Shown piece by piece: positions 25,289-33,247 of a stretch of DNA of 64,000 bases. The translations under genes were made by a program, and so were the position numbers. Position 1 is the stretch's first letter. Every line of letters begins with the position of its first letter. A model generated the notes under the pieces. The model worked only from the letters and a program-made list of their open reading frames with translations. It was not told the DNA's origin and made no database searches. Origin of the DNA: Bariatricus massiliensis (GTDB lineage: Bacteria > Bacillota > Clostridia > Lachnospirales > Lachnospiraceae); contig NZ_LT574837.1 of assembly GCF_900086725.1 (NCBI RefSeq), positions 1,083,465-1,147,464 on the forward strand. Reading direction: 5' to 3'.

Positions 25289-25480
25289 TTAGATTCCTGC
25301 ACTTTCACTTGTTATTTTAGAAAATATTGACTGTACCAGACTGGTAAGCTGTGATTTGAAAATTATAATCAATCCTATAACTACCACCAGTATCAAAATC
25401 AATTCAATTACTGTAATCCCCTTCTGTTCCTGCAGTACGTTCCGCACGCGGAGCGCCTGCCAGCGTATCCAATGCCTCAT
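25289..25480 (-). CDS. Flp-type major pilin subunit
   Basis: The 63-residue protein has a 22-residue leader, a KGITVIELILILVVV segment with the Glu at +5 expected for type IVb (Flp) prepilins processed by TadV, and a short C-terminus. Size and shape match Flp1-like pilins, the structural subunit of Tad pili. AGGAGGTGA precedes the ATG. It lies between tadC and DUF5702 in the operon. Confidence 0.85.
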   Translation of the reverse strand: MRHWIRWQALRVRNVLQEQKGITVIELILILVVVIGLIIIFKSQLTSLVQSIFSKITSESAGI

Positions 25481-25500
25481 ACTCTCACCTCCTCAGTCTT

Positions 25501-26763
25501 TTAAATCTGTATAGACCAAAAAGCCGGTATAATAATGACAGCCATCACGACCGCAAGCATCAGAAACATGGGGACAAGAAGCTTCGTTCCCGCCTCTTCG
25601 CCCAACCTTTTTGCTCTGCTTTTGCGGTCCTCCATAGCCTGTACTGCTTCCATACGGAAAATATCTGCCAGCCCTTTCGTGCCTTTTTTCAGGTTCTGGG
25701 ACAGCAGCGCCCCAAACTTCATGTAGACCGTCAGTCCGCACCGCCGTGCAAAGCGCTCATAGCTTTCTGCTTCTGCAATACCACTTTTCATCTCCTGCCA
25801 TGTATACAACATCTCTTCATAGGCAGGCCGTTCCTCTCCACTATGCTTCTTTTTTTCTCGATAGTCTTCAGTCACTTTTTTCCATACATTTTTAGCTGTC
25901 ATGCCTGCTCCCATCAACATAGTGAATTGGCTTATAATTTCGGGATAATCACAGAGCATTAGTTCCTGCCGCTCTTTTCGTTTCTTTTCCTTCTTCTGTT
26001 TATCCATAAGAATGACACAGAACCCTGCTGTCATTCCAAGGAGGAGCACTGCCGGAAGGCTTGTGCCGCCCGAATTTCCCCATTTAAGGTCCTTCCCTTC
26101 GAATTGTGCAGGCAGTACCAGAAAAGGACTTGTACGCGTTTCTTCATCTGTTTGCTTAACCAGCTCCAAAATACGCTCTTTTATCCCTGCCGGCTTTTCT
26201 TTTGCAAACGCTCGGATTGCTGTACTGTATAGCGCCTCCTTGTCCTGATATTTAAGCACTGCACTGATTGTAATCAAGACTCCTTCCTGATTCTTATCTA
26301 GCTCCTTCAATACATCCTGTTTCAGCTTTCCGCTCATATCAATCACATCGTAGCGGCTGAATTCCCAGACAATGGAAAAAGGAAATCCCGATAGTTTCTG
26401 TGGGAGAATTAAATCATGATAGACATAATCCAGACTTTTATTTTTACCTATAATTGTCTGCTCAAGAGCCTTCATCGCCTGCCGGAACATAGATTGAAGT
26501 TCTTCTTCGGTATACTCTCTTGGAAGAATCTCGATTTCCATCTCCTGTGTATCCTCTCCCTCAAGCTGAACCATGACCGATTCCTTTCTCGCATTTTCTC
26601 CATACCCGTTCCGCTCAATCTTTTCTATCCGGTTGATACCGTCCGTCATACAGACAAAGAGCATGGCAGCCAGAGTGGCTCCAGCAACAAGAACCGTAAC
26701 TTTAGGCGGAGATTTCCATGAGATATCAAGCAGCCTTTTTTTCACTCGGTCTTTTAATTTCAA
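25501..26763 (-). CDS. tadC: TadC-like pilus platform membrane protein with periplasmic insert
   Basis: The C-terminal half has the T2SSF/TadC platform features: LGMTAGFCVILM membrane segment, the LMLCDYPEIISQFTMLMGAGMT core helix, and terminal membrane segments. The N-terminal 230 residues contain one membrane segment and a soluble extracytoplasmic domain (QGVLITISAVLKYQD-type) not seen in proteobacterial TadC, making the protein unusually long (420 residues). The start is likely the TTG at 26763, directly after the tadB stop, with GAGGTG upstream. TadB and TadC form the membrane platform for TadA-driven pilus assembly. Confidence 0.85.
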   Translation of the reverse strand: MKLKDRVKKRLLDISWKSPPKVTVLVAGATLAAMLFVCMTDGINRIEKIERNGYGENARKESVMVQLEGEDTQEMEIEILPREYTEEELQSMFRQAMKALEQTIIGKNKSLDYVYHDLILPQKLSGFPFSIVWEFSRYDVIDMSGKLKQDVLKELDKNQEGVLITISAVLKYQDKEALYSTAIRAFAKEKPAGIKERILELVKQTDEETRTSPFLVLPAQFEGKDLKWGNSGGTSLPAVLLLGMTAGFCVILMDKQKKEKKRKERQELMLCDYPEIISQFTMLMGAGMTAKNVWKKVTEDYREKKKHSGEERPAYEEMLYTWQEMKSGIAEAESYERFARRCGLTVYMKFGALLSQNLKKGTKGLADIFRMEAVQAMEDRKSRAKRLGEEAGTKLLVPMFLMLAVVMAVIIIPAFWSIQI

Positions 26764-26764
26764 C

Positions 26765-27463
26765 TTACACCTCAATCGTAATAATCTTCTGCCCCAGCCG
26801 GATGGCTGTTAAATAAACCAGAAGGCAGAGACTCATAAAAAATATGCCAGCAGCATTGCCATATAATACTCCCATGAATTCTGGAAAGCTGACTCTCATA
26901 TACGCTACAATCCCAAGCGGTATGACACACATTACTTTAAATTCCAGCTTCTTAGCCGAAAGAATCGTGTTGATTTCCCTCTCCACGTCCATCTTATCTC
27001 CTATCTGCCGCATCGCACTGCGAATGATTGCTATGCTGTCGCCTCCATTTCTTTTGGCAAGTGTAAATACTGTAACAAAACTCTGTACCTCTTCCAGCTG
27101 TGTCCGGCGGGCCAGCTCCTTCCAGACTTGCTCCGCAGTCATATTGATATTAAGCTGGCGGGACATATATATAAACTCTCTTACAATCAGAGCCTTAGCC
27201 GGATACATTACCTGCATCTCTCTGCCTACCTCTTTCACTGCATTCTCCATAGAATACCCAACGTTTAGGGCAGATGCCAATGTCTCCAGCGCGTCCCGGA
27301 ACTGTCCTCTGAATTCTCGCTGCTTCTTCCTTATAGATTCCCTTTTCTTCCGCCGGTAATAGTAAATTCCCAGCGGGGCCAGCAATACTGCCGCCCACAA
27401 ATCAGCATAGAACAGATACGCTGTCACACTTACTAAAAATATGCTTTCAGCAGCTGCCAGCAC
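26765..27463 (-). CDS. tadB: TadB-like pilus platform membrane protein
   Basis: The 232-residue protein has a pair of N-terminal membrane segments, the T2SSF helices with FRGQFRDALETLASALNVGYS and the conserved Glu-rich loop (ELARRTQLEEVQSF), then terminal membrane segments. The start GTG at 27463 lies 14 bases after the tadA stop and has AAGG nearby. TadB and TadC are the platform subunits that anchor pilin to the ATPase. Downstream it touches tadC. Confidence 0.88.
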   Translation of the reverse strand: MLAAAESIFLVSVTAYLFYADLWAAVLLAPLGIYYYRRKKRESIRKKQREFRGQFRDALETLASALNVGYSMENAVKEVGREMQVMYPAKALIVREFIYMSRQLNINMTAEQVWKELARRTQLEEVQSFVTVFTLAKRNGGDSIAIIRSAMRQIGDKMDVEREINTILSAKKLEFKVMCVIPLGIVAYMRVSFPEFMGVLYGNAAGIFFMSLCLLVYLTAIRLGQKIITIEV

Positions 27464-27476
27464 ATATTCTTTTACC

Positions 27477-28679
27477 TTAATATCCTGCTGCCAATAACTT
27501 TTCTTTTTTGATGAGCTCTCCGCATTTCACCCAGTCTCCTTGGATTCTTCCGCTGCACGCTTCCGTCTCCCGAAAGGAAAACAAAGGATTGAGCAGAATC
27601 TCTCCCTTTTCATAACCGGCCACCTCCACTATTTCCAATAATTTTCTGCTTTTATCACGGAGTCTTCCGAGATGCACCAAAATGTCAATTCCCGATGCAA
27701 TCTGCCGTTCGACTGCCGGCAGTGGAAGCTCCATCCCCATCAGTACCATGGTTTCCAGCCGGCTCACCATATCTCTGGGACTGTTTCCATGTCCCGTGCT
27801 AAGTGAACCGTCGTGTCCCGTATTAAACGCCTGAAGCATATCAATGGCTTCCTTGCCTCTGACCTCCCCCACGATAATCCGGTCTGGTCTCATACGCAGC
27901 GCAGCCTTTATCAGATCACGGATGGTTATTTCCCCAGTACCTTCTACATTTGCATTACGTGCTTCCAACCGCACCAGATTGGGAAGCCTCCGTATCTGCA
28001 GTTCTGCGTTGTCTTCAATGGTAATGATTCGTTCATCCTTAGGAATATAGTCTGAGAGCGCATTCAAAAATGTGGTCTTTCCAGAGCCGGTTCCTCCGCT
28101 AATAAAAATGTTATATTTTGCCCGTACGAGCCGGACAAGGAACTCCACCACTTCCCATCCTATTGCCCCAAGTTTTAATAATTTTTCCATAGTAATTCTC
28201 TGGTTTGGAAACTTACGAATCGTTACAATAGGCCCATTCAGCGCCGTCGGATACAGCACCGCGTTGACACGGGAGCCGTCCTTTAGTCTGGCGTCCACAA
28301 TAGGAGAAGCCTCATTGACAATACGATTACAGTCCGCCACCATCTGCTGTATCACATCCTCCAGCTTACCGCGGGAGACAAATTTTTTGTCGGACAGAAA
28401 AATCTTTCCCTCTTTTTCAATAAAAATATTCTCTACTCCGTTAATCATAATCTCCGTGACCGACTCATCTTCAATTAATTCCTGAAGAATATCCAGCTTA
28501 CGGAATGCATTAAAAAGCTCCTTTCCAAGCGCCGCTTTTTCCTGAAGGGGTATAAATTCTGTTCTGGAGCGCTTTTCCAGAAGCTGATGAATCAGTTCTA
28601 ATAGTTCCTCGTCATCCACCTCGGCTGTCAAGTCCAGATGAGCCAGAACTTCTTCGTGGAGCTGCTCTGCTTTCAGCAT
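27477..28679 (-). CDS. tadA: TadA/CpaF-family secretion ATPase
   Basis: The 400-residue hexameric ATPase powers pilus assembly. It has Walker A GGTGSGKTTFLNAL (near residue 195), the Asp box TIEDNAELQ, Walker B IIVGEVRGKEA and the His box GHDGSLSTGHGNS, all typical of CpaF/TadA. The N-terminal region has the family segment ESVTEIMINGVENIFIEKEG. The ATG at 28679 has AAGGTGA upstream and lies within tadZ, overlapping it by 68 bases, so coupling is expected. Confidence 0.95.
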   Translation of the reverse strand: MLKAEQLHEEVLAHLDLTAEVDDEELLELIHQLLEKRSRTEFIPLQEKAALGKELFNAFRKLDILQELIEDESVTEIMINGVENIFIEKEGKIFLSDKKFVSRGKLEDVIQQMVADCNRIVNEASPIVDARLKDGSRVNAVLYPTALNGPIVTIRKFPNQRITMEKLLKLGAIGWEVVEFLVRLVRAKYNIFISGGTGSGKTTFLNALSDYIPKDERIITIEDNAELQIRRLPNLVRLEARNANVEGTGEITIRDLIKAALRMRPDRIIVGEVRGKEAIDMLQAFNTGHDGSLSTGHGNSPRDMVSRLETMVLMGMELPLPAVERQIASGIDILVHLGRLRDKSRKLLEIVEVAGYEKGEILLNPLFSFRETEACSGRIQGDWVKCGELIKKEKLLAAGY

Positions 28680-29649
28680 GCCGCGTCACCTTCCCCTTCC
28701 ATCTTTCTACTTCGCCCTGCGCCTCCTTTACAGACTGGCGCATGGTCCTTGTCATATCTATGTAGACAGACTTGAGCTCCAGCTCCTGCAGCTTAAGCAC
28801 CTCCAGCATATAGCGGTATTGTGCCATTTTTGCTTTGGCATACACATCATCCGTGAGTGGAACGAACAAGAGGTCAACACTCTTCAGCAGCGCAAATACA
28901 TCAGCCACTGAGTTTCCAATATCAAGTATAATCTTACTGTAGATACTCTGTATGCCGAGCCTCTCCAAAAGCCCGCTCCACTCCTGAGCTGAAATTGCTC
29001 TCAAGTCTGTCCAAACTTTCATAGGAGGTATGTAATCAAGAGCCCCCATCTGCTTGACAGTTGATGATATCCGCACACTGATATCCCCACTTTCCTGTTT
29101 TGCATAATAGAGCAGATGGGATAAATCTTGTCCTTCATCTTCAGGAAAATAACCACCGATTCCGGCATAGGTCTCCAGATTGAGATAAAGCACATTTTCT
29201 TTTTGTGCCAGCGCTTTTCCAAGCTTAACCGCAAATGTTGTCTTTCCCGTCTTATGGACAGGTGAATAAACTCCGATAATCAAGCTCCGCCCTCTGCCCG
29301 CACGCAGAGCACCGTGAAATTCTTCCTGACACATTTTTAAAATATCGTCAGTCAGCTTATCTGCCGGCTGATACTTCATAATTTCTTTTTCATTTTCACC
29401 CAAATCCGCACAATGACTTTGAGTGAGAACTATTTTTTTATCTGCATGAATCCGCTCTCTGTCTTCTAGTGGATATGCTTCACTGATCAGCAAAACCTGT
29501 ATATGATTCATTTCCAGCAGCTTTTCCACTATTTCTATCGTAGAACAGACCCTGACTTGAAGAAGCGCCTCTTTTCTTTGCAGCAAAAATTCTGCCAGTC
29601 TTTCAGCATAATCTTCTTCTGTGTCGCAAATGATAATGTCCTTATGAAT
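28612..29649 (-). CDS. tadZ: TadZ/CpaE-like ParA-type ATPase
   Basis: The protein has an N-terminal receiver-like region (DIIICDTEEDYAERLAEF from about residue 4) and a deviant-Walker ParA/MinD-like domain with VHKTGKTTFAVKLGKALA (near residue 135). TadZ proteins localise pilus assembly. The full N-terminal strand is only included if translation begins upstream of the TTG at 29586, which has no site. The only good site, AGGAGG at 29665-29660, lies 10 bases before an in-frame ATT at 29649, and there is no ATG, GTG or TTG in between. The stated coordinates assume ATT. It opens the operon behind a long leader. Confidence 0.75.
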   Translation of the reverse strand: MHKDIIICDTEEDYAERLAEFLLQRKEALLQVRVCSTIEIVEKLLEMNHIQVLLISEAYPLEDRERIHADKKIVLTQSHCADLGENEKEIMKYQPADKLTDDILKMCQEEFHGALRAGRGRSLIIGVYSPVHKTGKTTFAVKLGKALAQKENVLYLNLETYAGIGGYFPEDEGQDLSHLLYYAKQESGDISVRISSTVKQMGALDYIPPMKVWTDLRAISAQEWSGLLERLGIQSIYSKIILDIGNSVADVFALLKSVDLLFVPLTDDVYAKAKMAQYRYMLEVLKLQELELKSVYIDMTRTMRQSVKEAQGEVERWKGKVTRHAESRAAPRRSSGSSGLDSRGG

Positions 29650-29840
29650 CCGTCTTATCCCTCCTTTGCAGATGATTTTTTGTTTCTTTAAATTTCAGTT
29701 TTGAATAACTGCCGATATGGCGTGAGGAATGTCGTCACATTCCTTTGGATGTAAATTTCAATAGTCAGAATGACTTTTTGAAATCACAAATATGTTGATT
29801 GAAAATCCATGACTCACACAATGTCTTTCTTGTAAGGGTG

Positions 29841-29870
29841 ATTATAGACTATTCTTTTTCTTCTTGTCCA
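29841..29870 (-). promoter_or_regulatory. Candidate promoter of the Tad operon
   Basis: On the minus strand TGGACA (29870-29865) and TATAAT (29846-29841) are 18 bases apart. This gives a predicted leader of about 185 bases before tadZ, which contains a small GGAATGT/ACATTCC hairpin (29732-29751) and is otherwise gene-free from 29650 to 29906. Confidence 0.5.
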
Positions 29871-29906
29871 GCATTTTTTTTAATTCTAATAAATTTTGTG
29901 CAACTC

Positions 29907-30116
29907 CTACATAATTTTATAAAACATAATCCCGTAAAGAAGCCCAACCCCCGGAATTCCAAGAGTTCCAGATGTCAAAAAGGAGAGCAGATTAAGTCCT
30001 ACAGAAACTGGTATATTTCTATAGTCTAAAAATTGGTTCGCAAAAAAGATAAGCCCCATCCCCAATATGGCACGAATTATAAAATTAATTAAAAATGGAG
30101 GTCTTTTATTTTCCAT
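29907..30116 (-). CDS. bofA: Pro-sigma-K processing inhibitor BofA family
   Basis: The 69-residue protein has two hydrophobic segments and the BofA signature NLLSFLTSGTLGIPGVGLLYG in its C-terminal half (residues 42-62). In Bacillus BofA holds SpoIVFA and SpoIVFB in an inactive complex in the mother cell until sigma-K is needed. GGGGAA precedes the ATG. It sits next to a YaaL-like gene as in Bacillus, but in opposite orientation here. Its presence supports sporulation capacity. Confidence 0.82.
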   Translation of the reverse strand: MENKRPPFLINFIIRAILGMGLIFFANQFLDYRNIPVSVGLNLLSFLTSGTLGIPGVGLLYGIMFYKIM

Positions 30117-30239
30117 AAATTTTTCCCCTTTTCATCTATTCTGCACAAAATTTCCCTTACTCCATATATATACCAGAACAGGTATTTTATTCTAGTTTTC
30201 GGAGATACTAAGAAAAAATTCATAAAGGAGAATCCAGAT

Positions 30240-30467
30240 ATGAGACTGTTACAAAAACCCAACTCCGCGGAGGGAAACGTTCTCCTGCGGCATCTGGGGA
30301 GCAAGGAGCTGGAGGAGGAGATCCTTCGCGCCAAGGCAGATTATGACACGGCCTGCATGCACTTTGAACATGCCTGTGACCCCGACTTAATCGACAGCTG
30401 TATTTATGCAGAAAATGCAGCATGGAAGCGTTACTGCTTTTTAGTGCGTCAGGCAAATTTGATTTAG
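30240..30467 (+). CDS. YaaL-like DUF2508 protein
   Basis: The 75-residue protein has the DUF2508 pattern: a helix with KELEEEILRAKADYDTACMH and the DPDLIDSCIYAENAAWKRY motif near the C-terminus. YaaL is the small protein encoded near recR and bofA in Bacillus; its function is unknown. AAGGAGA precedes the ATG at 30240. Here it is divergent from bofA with a 123-base gap. Confidence 0.72.
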   Translation: MRLLQKPNSAEGNVLLRHLGSKELEEEILRAKADYDTACMHFEHACDPDLIDSCIYAENAAWKRYCFLVRQANLI

Positions 30468-30514
30468 TCATGACACTCCCGGTTCAGTGTCGGCTCCTTA
30501 GACGAATAAATTAT

Positions 30515-30560
30515 ATGAAAAAAGACTGTCTGTGCAGCCGCACAAACAGTCTTTTTTCAT
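30515..30560. terminator. Bidirectional terminator
   Basis: Fifteen-bp arms (30515-30529 and 30546-30560) with an added GTG/CAC inner pair, A-rich on one side and T-rich on the other, between the convergent yaaL-like and deaminase genes. Confidence 0.9.
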
Positions 30561-30564
30561 CCTT

Positions 30565-31050
30565 TTACAATTCAATCTCAATCTTACGGCCGGTTCTGTG
30601 GTATTGATGATACCTCACCCCTGCCGAATCAAACATATGCTTGGATGCCAGCACCGAATCGGTATCCGCATACTTGTCGCAGTCATATATAACCTCTTTA
30701 ATTCCGGACTGGATAATAGCCTTAGCACATTCATTACAAGGAAACAAGGAAACATAAAGCTTTGCTCCTTCCAGACTACCTCCGCCGTAATTCAAAATTG
30801 CGTTCAGCTCACTGTGCACCGTATATACATATTTTGTCTGAAGAGGGTCTCCCTCTCTCTCCCATGGAAATTCGTCGTCTGAACAGCCTCTGGGAAGTCC
30901 ATTATATCCCATAGACAAAATTTTGTTGTCAGGACTTACAATACAGCACCCAACTTGTGTGCTGGGATCCTTGGAGCGTCTGCCAGACAACATGGCTACT
31001 CCCATAAAATACTCATCCCAAGAAATATAATCTTTTCTTTTGCCGCTCAT
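30565..31050 (-). CDS. dCMP deaminase / ComEB-like zinc deaminase
   Basis: The 161-residue protein has the zinc signatures of cytidine/deoxycytidylate deaminases: HSELNAILN (HxE, near residue 83) and PCNECAKAI (PCxxC, near residue 114), plus GRRSKDPSTQVGC and GYNGLPRG at the nucleotide-binding site. It converts dCMP to dUMP for dTTP synthesis. GGAGAA lies before the ATG. It follows upp in a pyrimidine-salvage cluster. Confidence 0.93.
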   Translation of the reverse strand: MSGKRKDYISWDEYFMGVAMLSGRRSKDPSTQVGCCIVSPDNKILSMGYNGLPRGCSDDEFPWEREGDPLQTKYVYTVHSELNAILNYGGGSLEGAKLYVSLFPCNECAKAIIQSGIKEVIYDCDKYADTDSVLASKHMFDSAGVRYHQYHRTGRKIEIEL

Positions 31051-31059
31051 TTTTTTCTC

Positions 31060-31689
31060 CTATTTTGTTCCAAAAATACGGTCCCCTGCATCTCCCAGCC
31101 CCGGCACAATATAACCATGACTATTAAGATGTTCATCCAGCGCTCCGATATAAATGTCTACATCCGGGTGCTCCTTCTTCATGCGCTCAACGCCCTCAGG
31201 CGCCGCTATAATACACATAAAACGAATATTTTTCACACCTTTATCCTTGAGCATGCGAATGGCTTCCACACTTGACCCTCCAGTGGCGAGCATAGGATCT
31301 ACAACAAACACCTCTCGCTCATCACAGTCTGCCGGAAGCTTACAGTAATATTCTACCGGCTCTAAAGTATCCGGATCCCGATAAAGACCGATATGCCCGA
31401 CCTTCGCTGCCGGAATCATAGTGAGCATACCCTCAACCATGCCAAGTCCCGCACGTAAAATCGGCACTACGGCCAGTTTCTTGCCTGCAAGTTCCTTTCC
31501 GATGGTTTTGCAAATCGGTGTCTCAATCTCCACTTCCTGAAGTTTCAAATCTCTGGTTGCCTCATAGCACATCAACATTGCTATCTCTCCGACCATAGCC
31601 CGAAAATCCTTTGAGCCCAGCTCCTTACGCCGGATATAGCTGACTTTGTGCTGAATCAGCGGATGGTCCATCACATACACATTTCCCAT
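31060..31689 (-). CDS. upp: Uracil phosphoribosyltransferase
   Basis: The 209-residue protein has the PRPP-binding motif DPMLATGGSS (near residues 130-139) and the uracil-site GYIVPGLGDAGDRIFG motif at the C-terminus, both diagnostic. It makes UMP from uracil and PRPP. The ATG overlaps the stop of the sua5 fusion gene (TAATG), and GAGGAGG lies upstream. Downstream is the deaminase, 9 bases away. Confidence 0.96.
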   Translation of the reverse strand: MGNVYVMDHPLIQHKVSYIRRKELGSKDFRAMVGEIAMLMCYEATRDLKLQEVEIETPICKTIGKELAGKKLAVVPILRAGLGMVEGMLTMIPAAKVGHIGLYRDPDTLEPVEYYCKLPADCDEREVFVVDPMLATGGSSVEAIRMLKDKGVKNIRFMCIIAAPEGVERMKKEHPDVDIYIGALDEHLNSHGYIVPGLGDAGDRIFGTK

Positions 31690-33209
31690 TAGTGTTTTGC
31701 CTCCTCATTTAGTTTTTCTGCAAGTTTTATAATATACGCTTTCATCATATCGTACATTTCTTCGTACCGCTCCAGTGCTTGTCCATACACAGAAGGTATC
31801 TCTTGCTCTCCTCCTACATACTCACACAGCGTATAGACATGTTCAAATTGTGGATATTCACTTTTTATTTTCAGTTTCTGTGTTTCTTCCATAGCGAGAA
31901 CCAAAGTATCCTCGTTCAGCACATCTTCCGAAAAAGCAGTGGTCTCATGGCCCGCCAAAACAATGTCATGAATCTTCATTATCTCCTCCGCCTTCGGATT
32001 TAGCGGCTCGGGAAATAACACGATCATCCCTCTCGAACACACGGTGTACTCCTGAAGAAGCGGCTGACGTCTAAGAAGGGCCGCTGCCATAGGCGCCCGG
32101 CAGTTATCACTGCTGCTGACAAACACAATACTGCGGTATTTCTGAAGCTTCGTTATCGCGCCGGCAGCCAGAACATGATGCCCCGCAGCCTTCCCCAGAC
32201 GGTTCATAATAGCTGTTCCAATTCCTTCTGATGGGAAGGCTTCACTATAAATGTAATCCACTTCTTCATCGTCAAATTCCCGCAATATCTTATATAGATT
32301 CCGGGCAACAGTTTTTTCATTTTCTCTGGAACCTATATTCTTGATAATGCCTACCGTATACTCTCCTATTGTCTCATTGGACGCAATAATACCCACTTTA
32401 TAACCAAGTCTGACCTGTTCATATGCAATCTGCTTAATAGCTTTTACAGTCTCGCCGCTGTCACCTTCTACTATGATTAGTTCTGCTCTGGGTGCATAGT
32501 GCCTGTATTTCATCCCCGGAGCCTTTGGAGGTTCGGTGCTCTTGTCTGAGATAAGACTCTCATCTACCGTCACTTCTCCAATAATCTTATCCAGCATCTC
32601 CTTTGTGACCGCCCCCGGCCTCAGTATCATCGGTGGCTCCACGGTCATGTCAAGAATCGTAGATTCTACACCAATCTCCACACTTCCGCCGTCCACTATC
32701 ATATCGATCTTACCGCTCAAATCTGCCGCCACATGCTCTGCAGCTGTCGGGCTCGGACGTCCCGACGTGTTGGCGCTTGGCGCAGAAATATACCCTCCGC
32801 CCGCAGCGATCAGCGCTCTGGCTATAGGGTCATCCGGCATCCTTACCGCAACAGTATCAAGCCCTCCGGTAGTTCCGTAGGGCACAACATCACTCTTATT
32901 AAAAATCATCGTAAGCGGGCCGGGCCAAAAATTCTCCGCAATCAGCCTTGCCTTTTCCGGAACATTCTGCACTATCTTGTCCAGCGCCTCAAATTCCGCA
33001 ATGTGCACAATTAGTGGATTGTCGGATGGACGTCCCTTCGCGGCATATGTTTTTCCTGCCGCTTCTTCATTCAGCGCATTGGCCCCCAGCCCATACACGG
33101 TCTCTGTAGGGAACGCCACCAGTCCGCCATCCTTGAGAATCTGCCCTGCCTGCTCAATTACTTCTTTATCTATATCGCTTTTATTTACTTTTTTTATTAT
33201 CGTTTCCAT
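31689..33209 (-). CDS. Threonylcarbamoyl-AMP synthase fused to a degenerate LMW phosphatase-like domain
   Basis: The first 345 residues are Sua5/YrdC: KxR and SxN motifs (KGRPSDNPLI; SAPSANTSGRPSPT) and VDGGSVEIGVESTI form the ATP/threonine/bicarbonate pocket for t6A tRNA synthesis, followed by a SUA5 C-terminal domain. Residues about 347-506 resemble the low-molecular-weight protein tyrosine phosphatase fold (IVFVSSSDNCRAPMA), but the nucleophile position of C-x5-R is serine and the usual GN is SD. No Cys-x5-Arg remains, so it is probably catalytically dead. ATG at 33209 follows no ribosome site; see promoter entry. The gene precedes upp. Confidence 0.85.
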   Translation of the reverse strand: METIIKKVNKSDIDKEVIEQAGQILKDGGLVAFPTETVYGLGANALNEEAAGKTYAAKGRPSDNPLIVHIAEFEALDKIVQNVPEKARLIAENFWPGPLTMIFNKSDVVPYGTTGGLDTVAVRMPDDPIARALIAAGGGYISAPSANTSGRPSPTAAEHVAADLSGKIDMIVDGGSVEIGVESTILDMTVEPPMILRPGAVTKEMLDKIIGEVTVDESLISDKSTEPPKAPGMKYRHYAPRAELIIVEGDSGETVKAIKQIAYEQVRLGYKVGIIASNETIGEYTVGIIKNIGSRENEKTVARNLYKILREFDDEEVDYIYSEAFPSEGIGTAIMNRLGKAAGHHVLAAGAITKLQKYRSIVFVSSSDNCRAPMAAALLRRQPLLQEYTVCSRGMIVLFPEPLNPKAEEIMKIHDIVLAGHETTAFSEDVLNEDTLVLAMEETQKLKIKSEYPQFEHVYTLCEYVGGEQEIPSVYGQALERYEEMYDMMKAYIIKLAEKLNEEAKH

Positions 33210-33216
33210 AACGTAT

Positions 33217-33245
33217 ATTATAACATTATATAGAAACCATGGCAA
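33217..33245 (-). promoter_or_regulatory. Strong promoter giving a probably leaderless sua5 transcript
   Basis: TTGCCA (33245-33240) and TATAAT (33222-33217) are 17 bases apart on the minus strand. Expected initiation falls at about 33210-33209, the A of the sua5 ATG. No Shine-Dalgarno sequence exists near that ATG. The -35 touches the stop codon of the cwlD-like gene. Confidence 0.65.
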
Positions 33246-33247
33246 AT

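Noticed and set aside
29650..29840. c-di-GMP riboswitch controlling the pilus operon
   Set aside because: The conserved core sequences of class I and II are not present in the leader.
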